Assembly: GCF_954871325.1 (NCBI RefSeq)
Contig: NC_088777.1
Coordinates: 15,477,366 to 15,541,365, forward strand
Reading direction: 5' to 3'
Length of the DNA stretch: 64,000 nt
From: Gordionus sp. m RMFG-2023
Taxonomy: Eukaryota > Nematomorpha > Gordioida > Chordodea > Parachordodidae
Below, piece by piece: positions 24,424 to 35,262 of the stretch. The stretch's first letter is position 1, and each line of letters starts with the position of its first letter. The notes below the pieces were generated by a model. It was not told the DNA's origin. It was given only the letters and a program-made list of their open reading frames with translations, and searched no databases. A program made the position numbers and the translations under genes.

Positions 24424-24453
24424 CAACCCAGGCCATTAAACTCAACTATCTTA
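24424..24453. promoter_or_regulatory. Residual host sequence between elements C and M
   Basis: About 27 bp of unique sequence plus the TTA target copy of M. It is a leftover of the former ISY1-SEFIR intergenic space. Confidence 0.5.
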
Positions 24454-24513
24454 CCCTGAATTCATAGTGGCGCAATTGCTATTTAGACGCGATAAATACA
24501 AAATACAGTAAAT

Positions 24514-25598
24514 ATGATATCCGAAGATTTTGAAATATTGCTTCCACATTTTGGTGAATTTATCTTAAAATTTAAGATTTAGCGCTATTTTTAAATTATT
24601 TGAAATGAATTCAATGGTTACATTTTTTTGATGATGTAAAATCAAAGAATCATCAAGTTAAAATTATGATTTAAATTAAAAAAATTTTTTTAGAAATTAG
24701 ATAAAACAGCTTTTATAGTATCAGTTAAAGAATATGAATGTTTGTATAATAAACATAATAATTTATATAAAAATATTATATACAAGAATAATATTTGGGA
24801 ATTATTAGCCCACCAGTATAATATGCCCAGTAATAATTTTGCATATATATTATATTTATAAACCTTTTTAGGTTCATCTCTCAAAGCTCTTTGGAAAAAT
24901 TTAAGAGATTGTTTCTTAAAAGAGAGAAACAAGCTTCACAAACTTAAAAGTGGGTCAGAGGCTGGCCATCATATTTCATGACCATTCTACCAGGATATGC
25001 AATTCTTGGTAGATACTGTAACACCAAGGTTACAGCAGTCCTCTTTAGATAAAGTGGACTCTACTCCTACAAACGTCAATGAGATATTAAATGAAATATC
25101 AAAATATCAGGGGAGTTATATGAATGTAAAATATAGAATTTTAATTGATAATGTATTTATTATTTAGGTGATCTCATTGACAATGAGAATATAATAGATG
25201 ATAAACTTATTCCCAAACCTCCTATAGAACTAAACCTTAATGATTCTGGTAAATAATAATATCTAAAAATAAATATTATTTATAGTGAAGAATCTATCTC
25301 CTATGTTCTATCACCTCGTTCATATTATAATTGTCATAAGAGAAAGAAAAATGATTTAGGTAATTTTATTATTTGATTTATTGAAAATTTTTAAATAGAT
25401 GACTTTAAGAAACTAATAAAATTAGAAGAAGAAAAAACATTAATAACCATGGAAATGCTTAAAAATAAACCAACTACATATGGAATATGTCTTATGTTGA
25501 AAGAAAAATTAGATGATTGTACAAATAAGGAAAAAAAGGATTTAACTATAATATTTGATGCTATAAAAGATTTTAAATGTATAAAAGATTTGAATTGA
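24514..25598 (+). CDS. Harbinger MADF-domain (Myb-like partner) protein, one in-frame stop
   Basis: Second gene of Harbinger elements; in studied members it helps the transposase bind DNA and enter the nucleus. Exons: 24514-24553, 24701-24829, 24872-25114, 25168-25248, 25291-25359 and 25399-25598, all GT-AG and in phase; introns 147, 42, 53, 42 and 39 bp; 253 codons plus stop. The MADF domain spans residues about 13-100: FIVSVKEYECLYN, NIWELLAHQYN, LKALWKNLRDCFLKER and PFYQDMQFLVD. A TGA at 24979-24981 stands where the family has Trp (before PFY), a single nonsense change. The C-terminus (LITMEMLK to IFDAIKDFK) resembles a BESS-like helical tail. The start is the first ATG that splices in frame to the domain. 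Confidence 0.8.
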
Positions 25599-25982
25599 AA
25601 AAAAATTATTTTGTATATATTTATGTTATATGAAATAGATATTTTTATGTAATTGTTTGAAATAGATATTTTTATGTATTTGTATTATTTGAAATAGATA
25701 TTTTTATGTATTTGTTTATTTGAAATATATATTTTATTTAAAATAAATTACACAATTAGCCTTCTTAGTGATATATTTCTACACATAATTTATAATGAAT
25801 TTAGACTTTTTTAAAACTAAATTTATTTTTATTAAAATATATGAAAAATACAAGATAAAATATAATTTAATTTATAAAAAAAAAATTATATATAAAATAT
25901 ATTTATAATATAGGATTTTGATATAAATATAAGCATAATAAATTTCTATTATATTTTGCAATATTTGATGAAGATTTAATTG

Positions 25983-28900
25983 CTCTCCCAAAATCCTACC
26001 TTCAGCCTCATCGTGGCGGGGGAGTGGCAACGTCTTTTGGCGGCAAATGGAGGTCTAAAAGGTTCCCTGTGATCTGGGTCTAGAATAGGATCACCCTCTC
26101 CTCGACGGGGTGTAAAAACCACTTAAAGAGGTTGATGTCAGGAAGGGCATCCGATTGTAAAAACCATGCTACAAAAATTTCCCTATGGTTACAACAAAGC
26201 ATGGGCGGGGTACAGCCCAAAGTACCCCGTGGGCCTCCTCATCCGCCTACGACAAAAAGAAGGATGGGAAACCTGGTGGAACCACTATTCATGAAAATGA
26301 AACCTATGACGGCCATAAACGACCTAATAAAAAGTGGAGAAACCAGTTTACGGGTGATCGAGTTAGGGTCGCGACATGGAATGTTGGGAGTATGACGGGA
26401 AGAGCGGGAGAAGTCGTCGATGTATTGCACAGAAGACATATAGATGTGTGCTGCATACAGGAGACTAGATGGAAAGGAAATGGGACCAGAATGATTGGCA
26501 AGACTAGCGAAAAGTATAAATTCTTTTGGCAAGGAGGTAATGATGGTAAGGCTGGAGTTGGGGTATTGGTTGCGGAGAAATTGGTAGACAAAGTAGTCGA
26601 AGTGAGAAGGCTAGACAACCAGATAATGGTTATCAAGATGATTATTGGTAGAAAGCTATATAATATGATCTCGGCATATGTTCCTCAGGTTGGAAGAAGT
26701 GAAGAAGAGAAAGATGTATTTTGGGACAGTCTATTGGGGGTGACATCGAGACTGGCAAATGAAGAGGGGATTATCCTAGCTGGCGATCTGAATGGACATG
26801 TGGGAGCGAGTAGTGAGGGTTATGAAGGAGTACATGGAGGGTTCAGTTATGGCATGAGAAATTTGGAAGGAGAGAGGATTTTAGAATTTAGTGATGCTAT
26901 GGATATGATTGTTTGTAATACAATGTTTAAGAAAGAATCAGAGAAGCTGGTGACTTATAAGTCGGGTAGTACCAAAAGTGTTGTGGATTACTTGTTATTA
27001 AGGAGATGTGATCGATGTATAATAAAAAATGTGAAAGTGATACCGGGAGAGGAATGTATAAATCAGCATCGACTAGTTGTAGGAGATCTCACTCTTAAAG
27101 GTGCCAGGGTCACTAAAAGAAAGTTTGTCCCAAGGCTGAAGGTTTGGAAATTGAAGGAGGAGAATGCTAGACGTCAATTCAATATGGCATTGGCGATTAG
27201 GGAGGCGGAGGTGGCACAAGCATCTGGGGTGAATGACAAGTGGGAAGCCATGAAGAAAGCTTGGGTAATGACAACTGAGGAGGTATGTGGATGGACAAAA
27301 GGGCCGCCTAGACATAAGGAGACTTGGTGGTGGAGCCCAGAGGTAGCGAAAGCCGTGGATGAGAAACGGAGGTGTTTCAAAGTATGGTATAATAGCAAAG
27401 AAAATAGTGATAATGATATTTACAAGATGGCTAAAAGAAATGCTAAGAAATTAATAGCGAAGGCTCAAGAAGAAAAAAGACACGAGTTTGCTAAAGAAAT
27501 GAAATGCGCTGATGGAATTGGAAATATGGTTAGAATGGCAAAACAGATGTCAAAAAAGAGGCAGGATGTGATAGGTGTAAAGTGTTTGAAAAATATGGAA
27601 GGAAAAATGACGATTGATAGTAGTGGTATTAAGAACACCTGGAAGATTTACATGAAAGGACTTTTGAATGAAGAAAATGAATGGAATAATAATATTAGTT
27701 GTGCAAAGGTAGAAGGTCCAGGGTGTAAATTTGGCAAGGACGAGATAAGGAGAGCAGTGAAAAAGATGAAGAAAGGGAAGGCATCGGGTTTAACGATGGT
27801 GGTATCAGAGATGTTTAAAGGTTCTGATGATTTAGGGATTGAATGGTTAATGAATTTAGCAAATCAGATTGTCACAGAAGGTACTATTCCCGAGGACTGG
27901 CGAAGAAGTATAATTATCCCAGTATACAAGGGGAAAGGTGATCCTTTAGATTGTGGGTCTTACAGAGCTATTAAACTCTTGGAACATGCAATGAAAGTAT
28001 TTGAGAGAGTGTTAGAAAAGCGGATAAGGGAACAAATCAAAATTGATGAAATGCAGTTTGGTTTTACATCGGGAAAAGGCACGACAGATGCAATTTTTGT
28101 GGTGAGACAAATTCAGGAGAAGTATCTTGCGAAGGAAAAGAAACTCTATTATGCGTTTGTTGATTTGGAGAAAGCATTTGATAGGGTGCCGCGTGAGATT
28201 ACAAGATGGGCCTTGAGAAAATCCGGTGTGGAGGAATGGTTAGTTACCGCAGTGATGGCAATGTATGTTGGAGCACAAACAGCAGTACGGACGGATCATG
28301 GTGATAGTGACAGCTTTGAGGTGAAGGTAGGACTTCATCAAGGATCCGTGCTGAGTCCATTATTATTTATCTTAGTAATGGATGTGGTGGCTAGAGAAAT
28401 GCGTGAAGGACTTCCCTGGGAGATATTATATGCAGATGACCTTGTATTAATGGCAAACAGTGAGGGAGAATTGAGGGATAAAGTTAGTAAATGGAAGATG
28501 ACTATGGAAGCAAAGGGCCTGAAAATGAATGCATCAAAAACAAAGGTGATGATTGGTGGGGAAAATCTAAAGATAGAAGAATCAGGTAAGTGGCCTTGTG
28601 GTGTATGTGGGAAAGGAGTTGCTAGAAATTCTATCCAATGCACCAGATGCCAGAAATGGGTACATAAAAGATGTAGTGGGAAAAAAGGCAGTTTGATGTT
28701 AGAAAGAATGACCTTTATTTGTAAAACATGCATGAAAGGGATACATAATAATGATAACCTAAAAAATGGTGGTCTGGATATTGGCAATGGGTTAACCCTA
28801 GAAAAAGTGGATAAGTTTTGTTATTTAGGTGATATGCTAAACGCAGATGGTGGTGTAGATTCTGCTGTTGTTGCAAGGATCAGACAAGCTTGGAAGAAGT

Positions 28901-29421
28901 TCAGAGAGATGTCATCTATTCTTACAAATAAAAAAGTTTCTCTGAAGTTAAAGGGGAAAGTTTACGTAAGCTGCGTGAGGAGTTGTTTAGTTTATGGCGG
29001 TGAAACATGGGCAATGAAAGCAATTCACGAAGCCAAATTAGAAAGAACAGAGATGAGGATGGTTAGATGGATGTGTGGGGTATCTCTGAGAGAGAGAAAA
29101 ACTAGCAAGGAATTGCGAGCAAGATTAGGTATAGAAATGATTGGTATGGTAATGCGACGAAATAGACTAAGATGGTTTGGGCATGTGGAACGTATGACAA
29201 GAGATGACTGGGTAAAGAGATGCACAATGATGGAAGTAGGAGGATCAAGACCTAGAGGAAGACCCAAGATGACGTGGACAAATGTGATAGCGGCGGATAT
29301 GAGAAGCTTGAATCTTACAAGTATTGATGCTCAGGACCGTCAAAAATGGAAAAGAAAAATCAGAGGGAAAACTGGCCTACCCGGGTAAACCTGGAAATCG
29401 CCATAAAACGGAGAAGAAGAA
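25983..29421 (+). mobile_element. Young LINE with intact ORF, inserted in Harbinger M
   Basis: A non-LTR retrotransposon bounded by a perfect 16-bp target duplication GATGAAGATTTAATTG at 25967-25982 and 29422-29437. The 5' UTR (about 200 bp) is GC-rich and has the widely seen block GTTGATGTCAGGAAGGGCAT. One long ORF fills the element. The 3' end is short and finishes in a GAA-rich tail (GAGAAGAAGAA). The organisation (single ORF, short 3' tail) and protein resemble the RTE-like 'craniofacial development protein 2-like' group; clade assignment is tentative. A perfect duplication and open ORF mean recent insertion. Confidence 0.95.
26185..29388 (+). CDS. LINE ORF: APE endonuclease - reverse transcriptase - zinc finger
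   Basis: 1,067 codons, no interruption. Residues about 60-300: APE-type endonuclease (ATWNVGSM, QETRWKG, GDLNGHVG, VVDYLLLRR, NQHRLVVGDL), which nicks the target. Residues about 545-790: reverse transcriptase, with YRAIKLLEH, FVDLEKAFDRVPR, GLHQGSVLSPLLF and the catalytic LYADDLVLM (YADD at 749-752). Residues 805-830 form an inserted PHD-like finger, CGVC, IQCTRC, HKRC. The C-terminus is RLRWFGHVERM then GSRPRGRPKMTW, usual for this group. The first ATG in frame is used; it follows the GC-rich leader. The mRNA is probably driven from an internal promoter in the 5' UTR (inference). Confidence 0.95.
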   Translation: MVTTKHGRGTAQSTPWASSSAYDKKKDGKPGGTTIHENETYDGHKRPNKKWRNQFTGDRVRVATWNVGSMTGRAGEVVDVLHRRHIDVCCIQETRWKGNGTRMIGKTSEKYKFFWQGGNDGKAGVGVLVAEKLVDKVVEVRRLDNQIMVIKMIIGRKLYNMISAYVPQVGRSEEEKDVFWDSLLGVTSRLANEEGIILAGDLNGHVGASSEGYEGVHGGFSYGMRNLEGERILEFSDAMDMIVCNTMFKKESEKLVTYKSGSTKSVVDYLLLRRCDRCIIKNVKVIPGEECINQHRLVVGDLTLKGARVTKRKFVPRLKVWKLKEENARRQFNMALAIREAEVAQASGVNDKWEAMKKAWVMTTEEVCGWTKGPPRHKETWWWSPEVAKAVDEKRRCFKVWYNSKENSDNDIYKMAKRNAKKLIAKAQEEKRHEFAKEMKCADGIGNMVRMAKQMSKKRQDVIGVKCLKNMEGKMTIDSSGIKNTWKIYMKGLLNEENEWNNNISCAKVEGPGCKFGKDEIRRAVKKMKKGKASGLTMVVSEMFKGSDDLGIEWLMNLANQIVTEGTIPEDWRRSIIIPVYKGKGDPLDCGSYRAIKLLEHAMKVFERVLEKRIREQIKIDEMQFGFTSGKGTTDAIFVVRQIQEKYLAKEKKLYYAFVDLEKAFDRVPREITRWALRKSGVEEWLVTAVMAMYVGAQTAVRTDHGDSDSFEVKVGLHQGSVLSPLLFILVMDVVAREMREGLPWEILYADDLVLMANSEGELRDKVSKWKMTMEAKGLKMNASKTKVMIGGENLKIEESGKWPCGVCGKGVARNSIQCTRCQKWVHKRCSGKKGSLMLERMTFICKTCMKGIHNNDNLKNGGLDIGNGLTLEKVDKFCYLGDMLNADGGVDSAVVARIRQAWKKFREMSSILTNKKVSLKLKGKVYVSCVRSCLVYGGETWAMKAIHEAKLERTEMRMVRWMCGVSLRERKTSKELRARLGIEMIGMVMRRNRLRWFGHVERMTRDDWVKRCTMMEVGGSRPRGRPKMTWTNVIAADMRSLNLTSIDAQDRQKWKRKIRGKTGLPG

Positions 29422-29438
29422 GATGAAGATTTAATTGA

Positions 29439-30891
29439 TTAGTGATTAAATAAATTATTTAAAGGGGTTGATTTTTTTTGAGGGTTAAAAGGAATATATT
29501 TTTCCTTATCAATAATAATGTTATTGAGTAAGGTACATGTTTTAATTATATCTTCTGTTAGCTCTAATTTCGTATCCATTGGTTGATCAAAGATCATCCA
29601 TTTAGCTCTTAGAATACCAAATGTGCATTCCACTTGTATTCTAGCCCTAGATATTCTATAATTATAGGCCTCCTGTTGGGGTGTAAGTTTACCTTAAGAT
29701 AATATTGAAAACAAATTTTATTATATATAAAAAATTAATAATTCATGATTATTAAGAAACTGGCCATTTCAATTAAGTTAATATTAGCCAAAATAATTGC
29801 TTTTATATATTATATAAATAATTCAATATATACCCTTGTAAGGTTTTAAAATAGAAGACTTCAACGGATAAGCATCATCACCCACAAAATAATGTGGGAA
29901 AATAAGGCTGGAATTGGGCAATTTTTTTGCAGGAGGCAATTTAATCTCTCCACTTTCTATCATTTTATATATTTTGGAGTTAGCAAAAATTCCTCCATCA
30001 GATTCACTGCCAAAACTGCCAACATCAACAGTTATAAATTTTCCATTAGCATCTACAATTCCTTGTTTTTACAATATTTAAATAATATATTTTTTTAAAA
30101 AAATTATATTTTTGTAATTATCAAGTTTTCATTGCAATCTTTAATTAATGCAGAAATATTTAATTAGCATAAATAAAAAACAAATTCACAAACCTTGTAA
30201 AACAACAGAGAAAAAATGTTTGTAATTGTAAAATCCACTGCCAGAATGAGGTGGTTTCCTTATTCTGCAGTGTTTACCATCAATACTACCTATACAATTA
30301 GGTAGATTCCACTTTAATTCAAAGTCTTTTTAAAAAATAATAAACATAAATATAATATTAACTATATTTACCTTCGCTATTCTCTCAAAATCAGAGAGAG
30401 TAGGTGGTGGCATATGTTGGCTTACCAAAGCTTGCCATATAGCTTTGGTAGTTCTCTTAATAATTTGTTGGATGGTAGATATACCCCTTTTGAAAGAATA
30501 AGCTAGGGTAGGATACCTACATCCTGTTGCTAAATACCTAAATAAAAAATATATTTAAATAATTAATTGCTTTACCTTAGACAAATCATAAGCCTTTCTT
30601 CAACAGTTATAGGATCCTTTATAAAATTTGATGATGTTGTAGGCAATATAGGTTTTATATGCCTAATTATATAATAAAAGGTTTCCTAAATTAAAATGAA
30701 TTATAGATAAAATAGAAAAAAAGTACTTTTGTCATCCTCATATAGTTGTAAAATTTAGGATCATCTTTTAAGAGTTTAGGAAAGAGGATGTAAAATTCGC
30801 CTTCTTTTCTTTTATTAATAATAAGCGTGTTTAATGTTCTCATCTTCAACATCATTTTGTATAAAAATAATAATTTGAGGAGGGATACCAT
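29439..30891 (-). CDS. PIF/Harbinger DDE transposase (HARBI1-like), apparently whole
   Basis: Cuts and joins Harbinger DNA at TWA sites. Exons (minus): 30891-30727, 30685-30576, 30537-30372, 30311-30194, 30061-29834 and 29692-29439; total 346 residues, close to HARBI1 (about 349). Introns 41, 38, 60, 132 and 141 bp. Landmarks: KEGEFYILFPKL and NYMRMTK near the start; MICLRYLATG; GSIDGKH (first catalytic Asp); VGDDAYPL (second Asp); VECTFGILRAKW (catalytic Glu); LNNIIIDKE near the end. At exon 4 the acceptor giving the conserved DFELKW segment would lose the frame; the next AG, used here, keeps the frame but drops five residues. It may therefore be functional or slightly damaged. The stop lies just beyond the LINE 3' target copy. 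Confidence 0.92.
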
Positions 30892-31007
30892 TCTGAATTA
30901 ATAACGCTTTGCTCTGCTCTATAATGAAAATCGCAGCGATAGATCCAGCTGATCGGTCGCTGCGATATCGCCGCGAAATCGCAATCGCTCTTACTATGAA
31001 TTCAGGG

Positions 31008-31168
31008 TTAAACATATATTGATTTACCAAAATATTCTTGATAGGCCATAAGAAATTAGACCTTTAAGACCCCAATTTGCATCACATTGGTTAAAAATTA
31101 TTATAACTGTATCAATCTTTTTTAATGATTTTTAAATTTCGAGTGACTGACGTCTTCCTATTTGAATA
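31008..31168 (+). promoter_or_regulatory. SEFIR-gene side of the former divergent promoter
   Basis: 161 bp between Harbinger M (including its TTA copy) and the SEFIR start codon. It holds an octamer ATTTGCAT (31,075-31,082), an inverted CCAAT box (ATTGG, 31,086-31,090) and a CRE-like TGACGTC (31,148-31,154). Such motifs are common by chance; their clustering here is suggestive only. Confidence 0.4.
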
Positions 31169-34100
31169 ATGGAATATAGAAATTTATCAAGCTCCCATAA
31201 AAAATTAGATAATTTGTCTTTATCTAATTTTCCTTCAAACTTTTCTTTAGAAAAATTGTTACCTGGTTATTCAATTGATGATTTGGAATATCCTCCAACA
31301 CCTCCAGAGTATGACTATAATGATCAGAAAATATCGATAACAGAGCGAAGGCATCATAATTCTGATTTTCAACTTGATTATTTAAATAGTCAAAAATTAA
31401 CTCATTTAAAAACCGTAAATTATAGAACTCCTGAAGACTTTTCTAATCAATTGTTAAAAAAATTTCAAAACAATAAATACATATCACCATTAACAAATAA
31501 CAATGTACAGAAAAATTCAGTTGATGAATTGAATGTTGAATTTAATAATGTAAAAAATGAAAACTATGAGATTCTAAAAGAAGGTTCAATCAATATCTAT
31601 AAGTATATTAAATGGGTTAAAAAAATATATTAGGAAAGGATAAAAATTATATATATCTTTTTATAACTTATTCACTTGATTCTGAGGATCATTACAGGTT
31701 AATTATTTAATTATATAAGTTTTTAAGTTTAAAACATTAACAGAAATGTTATAAATTTGAAAAAATGTTTAGAAAATTATGGCAAATTCAAAGTTTATAT
31801 GGATGCTTATGAACAGACATCAATGGCAAAAGATATTTATGGCTGGATGAATTTTTGCTTTAAAAATGTTACAATTTAGAATTTATTTTTAAATATTTTG
31901 AATTAAACTATCATTTATATTACTAATTCCATATTGGTAATTAAATATTTAAATATTATTTATCATTAATTTTGTAAAAGGCTGATTTTATTTTACCAAT
32001 AATATCCCCTCTTTACAAAATGACCACTGAATCTATTGACTCCTTGCAAAATGTTTTGATCAATGAACATATCAAGCAAACAAGGTTAATTATTTATATT
32101 ATATAAAAAATTATAATATATTAACTCACTTTTCAAAAGCCATTTTGCTAATAGCTATCCAAACTTTTATTCCATATATTAGCAAAATCTTGAAGCTTTT
32201 ATAATATTTTTGGGATAAAATATTGAGTTAGCCATTTTAAAGTCAATCTGCTTAACAACATTACTTACAACTAATGTTGTTAATTGCTAAAAAATAACTA
32301 ACTAGTTATATTTTTTGGAATGTAACTGCCAAAAGTAACTAGTTACTTTTAAAAATATATATGTTTAATCGAAATAATATATTCTAGTAATTAATTTTAT
32401 TTTTAATAAGTTTTTTTAAAATATAACTATTTATTAAATTTTAATATCTATATTCTATGTAAAAATATATAATTAAAAGAAGAGAAATTAAATAAAATAA
32501 TGTATTTAGGTTTAGACGGCGGGGCTTAATGGCCCATGAGTATAGATATACATTTGGATCAACAAATTTTGATTGATATTATTTGTCATAGGTAGAAACC
32601 TTTTTTGGATCACCTGTGATTATACATAACCTTTGCACATTTTGATTAATTTTAGGGCTTGGGGTCCAAATGATCCACAGGTGTTGAGACTACCATTTCA
32701 AATAAAAGATTAATAAGGTGGCTATATTTATAATAAAATCACTCAATAATTGCTTATTTGGGAGACTATATTAGAGGTCTGCAAAGTAATTTTTTCGCAG
32801 CCCGAGCCTGAATTTGAAAAATTTTTTTGCCCAACCCGAACCCGAGTCCACATATTTTAGTCCGACCAGAGTCTGAATAAAATTTTACAATTTGAGTTTG
32901 AATATTATAATAACTAAAAAAAATTATTTGTATTTATTCATCCCCACCCTAAATAAGTTTATTTGACGGCCACAATCTAATCAAGATATTATGTTTAATT
33001 TGTAAAATATTATAGAAAAGTTAAAAAAATACAATCGAATCTAAAAATTATAAATAATTTAACCATATTTTCATATATTTGTTATCAGCATGTCCACTCT
33101 TTTTCATATATGCATTATATTTCAGAAATAATTTATTACGTATACCATCAGCAGTATCTATTAAATTTCTAGTAATTGTTGTGGGATTTGGAATGATGTT
33201 TTAATTTAACATCAATATTTCCATATATTGAGCCAATTTTGGCAAAATATTGGTAATCAACAAAGCTTTCCCATGAATTGCATCAAATGATATCAAATCA
33301 CGTCCACAAAACATAGTAAGCCCCTTTGTACGCTCTTATTTAAAATTATGCACAATTTTTGAGTTTTTTTGAATCAGTAATGTCTATCAATTGTTAATTG
33401 ACTCTTTTTACTCAGTTTTATTATTGATATAAATTATAATAATTATTTAGGATATTTATATTAATATTTTTTTCGGGTCGGGTTGTGTTTCGGGTCGGAC
33501 AACTCTTACAGCCTGAACCCGAAAATTATTTTTTTTAATGTCCGAAACTCGGGACGGGGTACGGACAGCCCGTGCAGTTCTCTAACGTATATTAACAAAA
33601 GTGCAACTAATTTATATGCAAATTGTTCAGAGTGTGATTTATTATAGGATTTATTTAGGGTTTAAATTAGTTTCATTTCTTATTAACAGAGTTTGAACCT
33701 GTAACCTTACCATTTTTCAGTTCATTCAAAATGCTAATAATATTTAACATATTTCCTTTTCTATAATATAGGATTTTCACGGGATACATCATATTGGGAT
33801 ATAGAATAGATGGGGATTCTGTATCTTAATTTTAAATCCTTTAATGAGACAATATTTTTTAAATTGAAAAATTTGAATTTGAACTGAAATTAATTTCAAC
33901 ATGTATAGGGTATAAATTTTCGCCCTAGATTTTTGTGTTTTTTAAAAAAAAAATTAATATAAATTAAGAGTAGTGCAAAAGCTTACGAATTGTATTAAAT
34001 TCAGAGTATGGGATAGACCTGTAAACCAATATTGGGTTTAGGATGAAATTGTTTAGTTGGATTTTAAAAACAAAGACCAAACAGAAACTGATTTATGGAC

Positions 34101-35262
34101 ACCAATCCAATCCAACCTAAGGTATTATCGGACCGTGACAGGTTCAGACCCCTTTCAAAAAATCTTTTCCCATTAAGTATCTTCCCAATTTTTTTGAAAT
34201 TATATTCTTTGTCTTATCTCTTTTTTTAAAAGAATTGAGAATTTCAGAGTGTCATAAAATGAATATACTTACGCATTCTTTATTTTTTTTAATGAATATG
34301 CATTACGCGTTAGAGATATTTAGTACTTTTTCGAACCCATCACGCAAAATTTAATTTTTTAAAATCACGCCGACTTCATCCAATCAATATTTTTTTATCG
34401 ACATAATAGATATTTAACGATAATATCGCTTGTGTCAACTTTTTCTTATCAAAAAAATTCAAATTAATTAAGGTGATCTCATTACAACATTAGTTTTTTT
34501 TCTGAAACATTCATCTCTTCACTCCGATCCTAAGCTAATTTAATAATCTAAAAGTGAAACGAGTATTAATTAATGGTGATTCACATGTATGTGTACATAT
34601 ATATGTATTTTATATAATAATATTATATTGAGAGAGCCTTTTGAAAATAGTGGCAATTTTAATTGTGACAAAATGTTGTTACATTAGTTAAACTAGACAC
34701 ATAATCAAAATATAAATTAATAGCTTTAATTTGATAATATAATATCTATTATATAAAAAATAAAATAACTACTTTGCATGTAACTGTTGCAGGCGAAAAT
34801 TTTTTTAACGAAATATAACCAGTTACAGTTACTTTTTAATATATTAATTTTTGTAATATAAAAATAAAAATCACTCCTAAACTGCTATGATTTTAAAGCA
34901 TATTTTCTGATACCCAATAAAAAGCAAATAAGAGCAAATTATTTTAAATAATAATTTTTTGATACTCAATAAAAAGCAAATAAGAGCAAATTATTTTAAA
35001 TAATATATATTTTATCATTTTATTCTTCCCTTTATTTTTTAACAGGTACATATTCGGGCTCATGCAGAGAGAAATTTACGAAAATAATTTTAGGAACAAT
35101 AGGATTAGACCTCTTATTTTATCTGACCACAATGGCGGTGTCGCCAAACAACACGTTCCACACATTCTATCAAACACTTTGGTTTACCAATGGCCCAGGG
35201 ATGATAAGGATTACGTTCGCTTATTGATCAAAACTTTTGAACAAACGTCGTTAACTCGATAA
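31169..35262 (+). CDS. SEFIR-domain cytoplasmic adaptor (Act1/CIKS-like), five exons
   Basis: SEFIR domains mediate homotypic contacts in IL-17 receptor signalling. Exons: 31169-31583, 31634-31697, 31744-31867, 31981-32084 and 35046-35262; all GT-AG and in phase; introns 50, 46, 113 and 2961 bp; 307 residues. Residues 1-138 are polar with a YPPTPPEYDYN motif and no signal peptide or membrane span. From residue about 140 the SEFIR fold is legible: YLFITYSLDSEDHYR (strand A), VYMDAYEQTS, GWMNFCFKNADFILPIISP, then YIFGLMQREIYEN, RIRPLILSD, and HVPHILSNTLVYQWP near the end. The absence of a transmembrane segment favours an adaptor over a receptor, unless upstream exons exist. Its last intron contains hAT relic K. 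Confidence 0.9.
32085..32771. other. Start of the long SEFIR intron
   Basis: AT-rich with short unique GC patches (about 32,510-32,700); no gene or repeat family recognised. Confidence 0.4.
32772..33584 (-). mobile_element. Element K: hAT relic in the SEFIR intron
   Basis: Ends TAGAGGTCTGCAAAG (32,772) and CTGCACGGGCTGTCC read inward (to 33,584). Flanks GACTATAT/ACGTATAT match at 5 of 8 positions, so the target duplication is weak. GGGTTCGGGC-type motifs lie inside both ends. On the minus strand about 33,050-33,345 codes for hAT-like pieces (FCGRDLISFDAIHGKALL, IPNPTTITRNLIDTADGIR) resembling the N-terminal half of D's transposase. Old, deleted and broken. Confidence 0.7.
33585..35045. other. 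Rest of the long SEFIR intron
   Basis: AT-rich. A tandem duplication of about 65 bp at 34,905-35,010 (unit with CAATAAAAAGCAAATAAGAG) is the only structure seen. Confidence 0.45.

Larger units (their letters stand above)
24454..31007. mobile_element. Element M: PIF/Harbinger transposon (about 3.1 kb) split by a LINE
   Basis: Terminal inverted repeats CCCTGAATTCATAGT at 24,454 and 31,007. The 3-bp target duplication TTA at 24451-24453 and 31008-31010 is the Harbinger hallmark. It carries the two genes typical of the superfamily, convergent: a MADF-domain protein on the plus strand (24,514-25,598) and a HARBI1-type DDE transposase on the minus strand (29,439-30,891). The right end has GC-rich GCGATATCGC motifs. 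A LINE (25,983-29,421) is inserted between the two genes. Confidence 0.95.

Noticed and set aside
24514-24582. ISEDFEILLPHFGEFI read straight through as a possible HARBI1 N-terminus on the plus strand
   Set aside because: The frame stops at once; with a 147-bp intron its first part joins in phase to the MADF domain, which is the usual partner gene.
26239-29267. Minus-strand open frames across the LINE
   Set aside because: Shadows of the 1,067-codon plus-strand ORF.
31614-31633. 18-bp intron at the end of the first SEFIR exon
   Set aside because: A 50-bp intron (31584-31633) with the same acceptor restores the SEFIR frame and fits the other introns.
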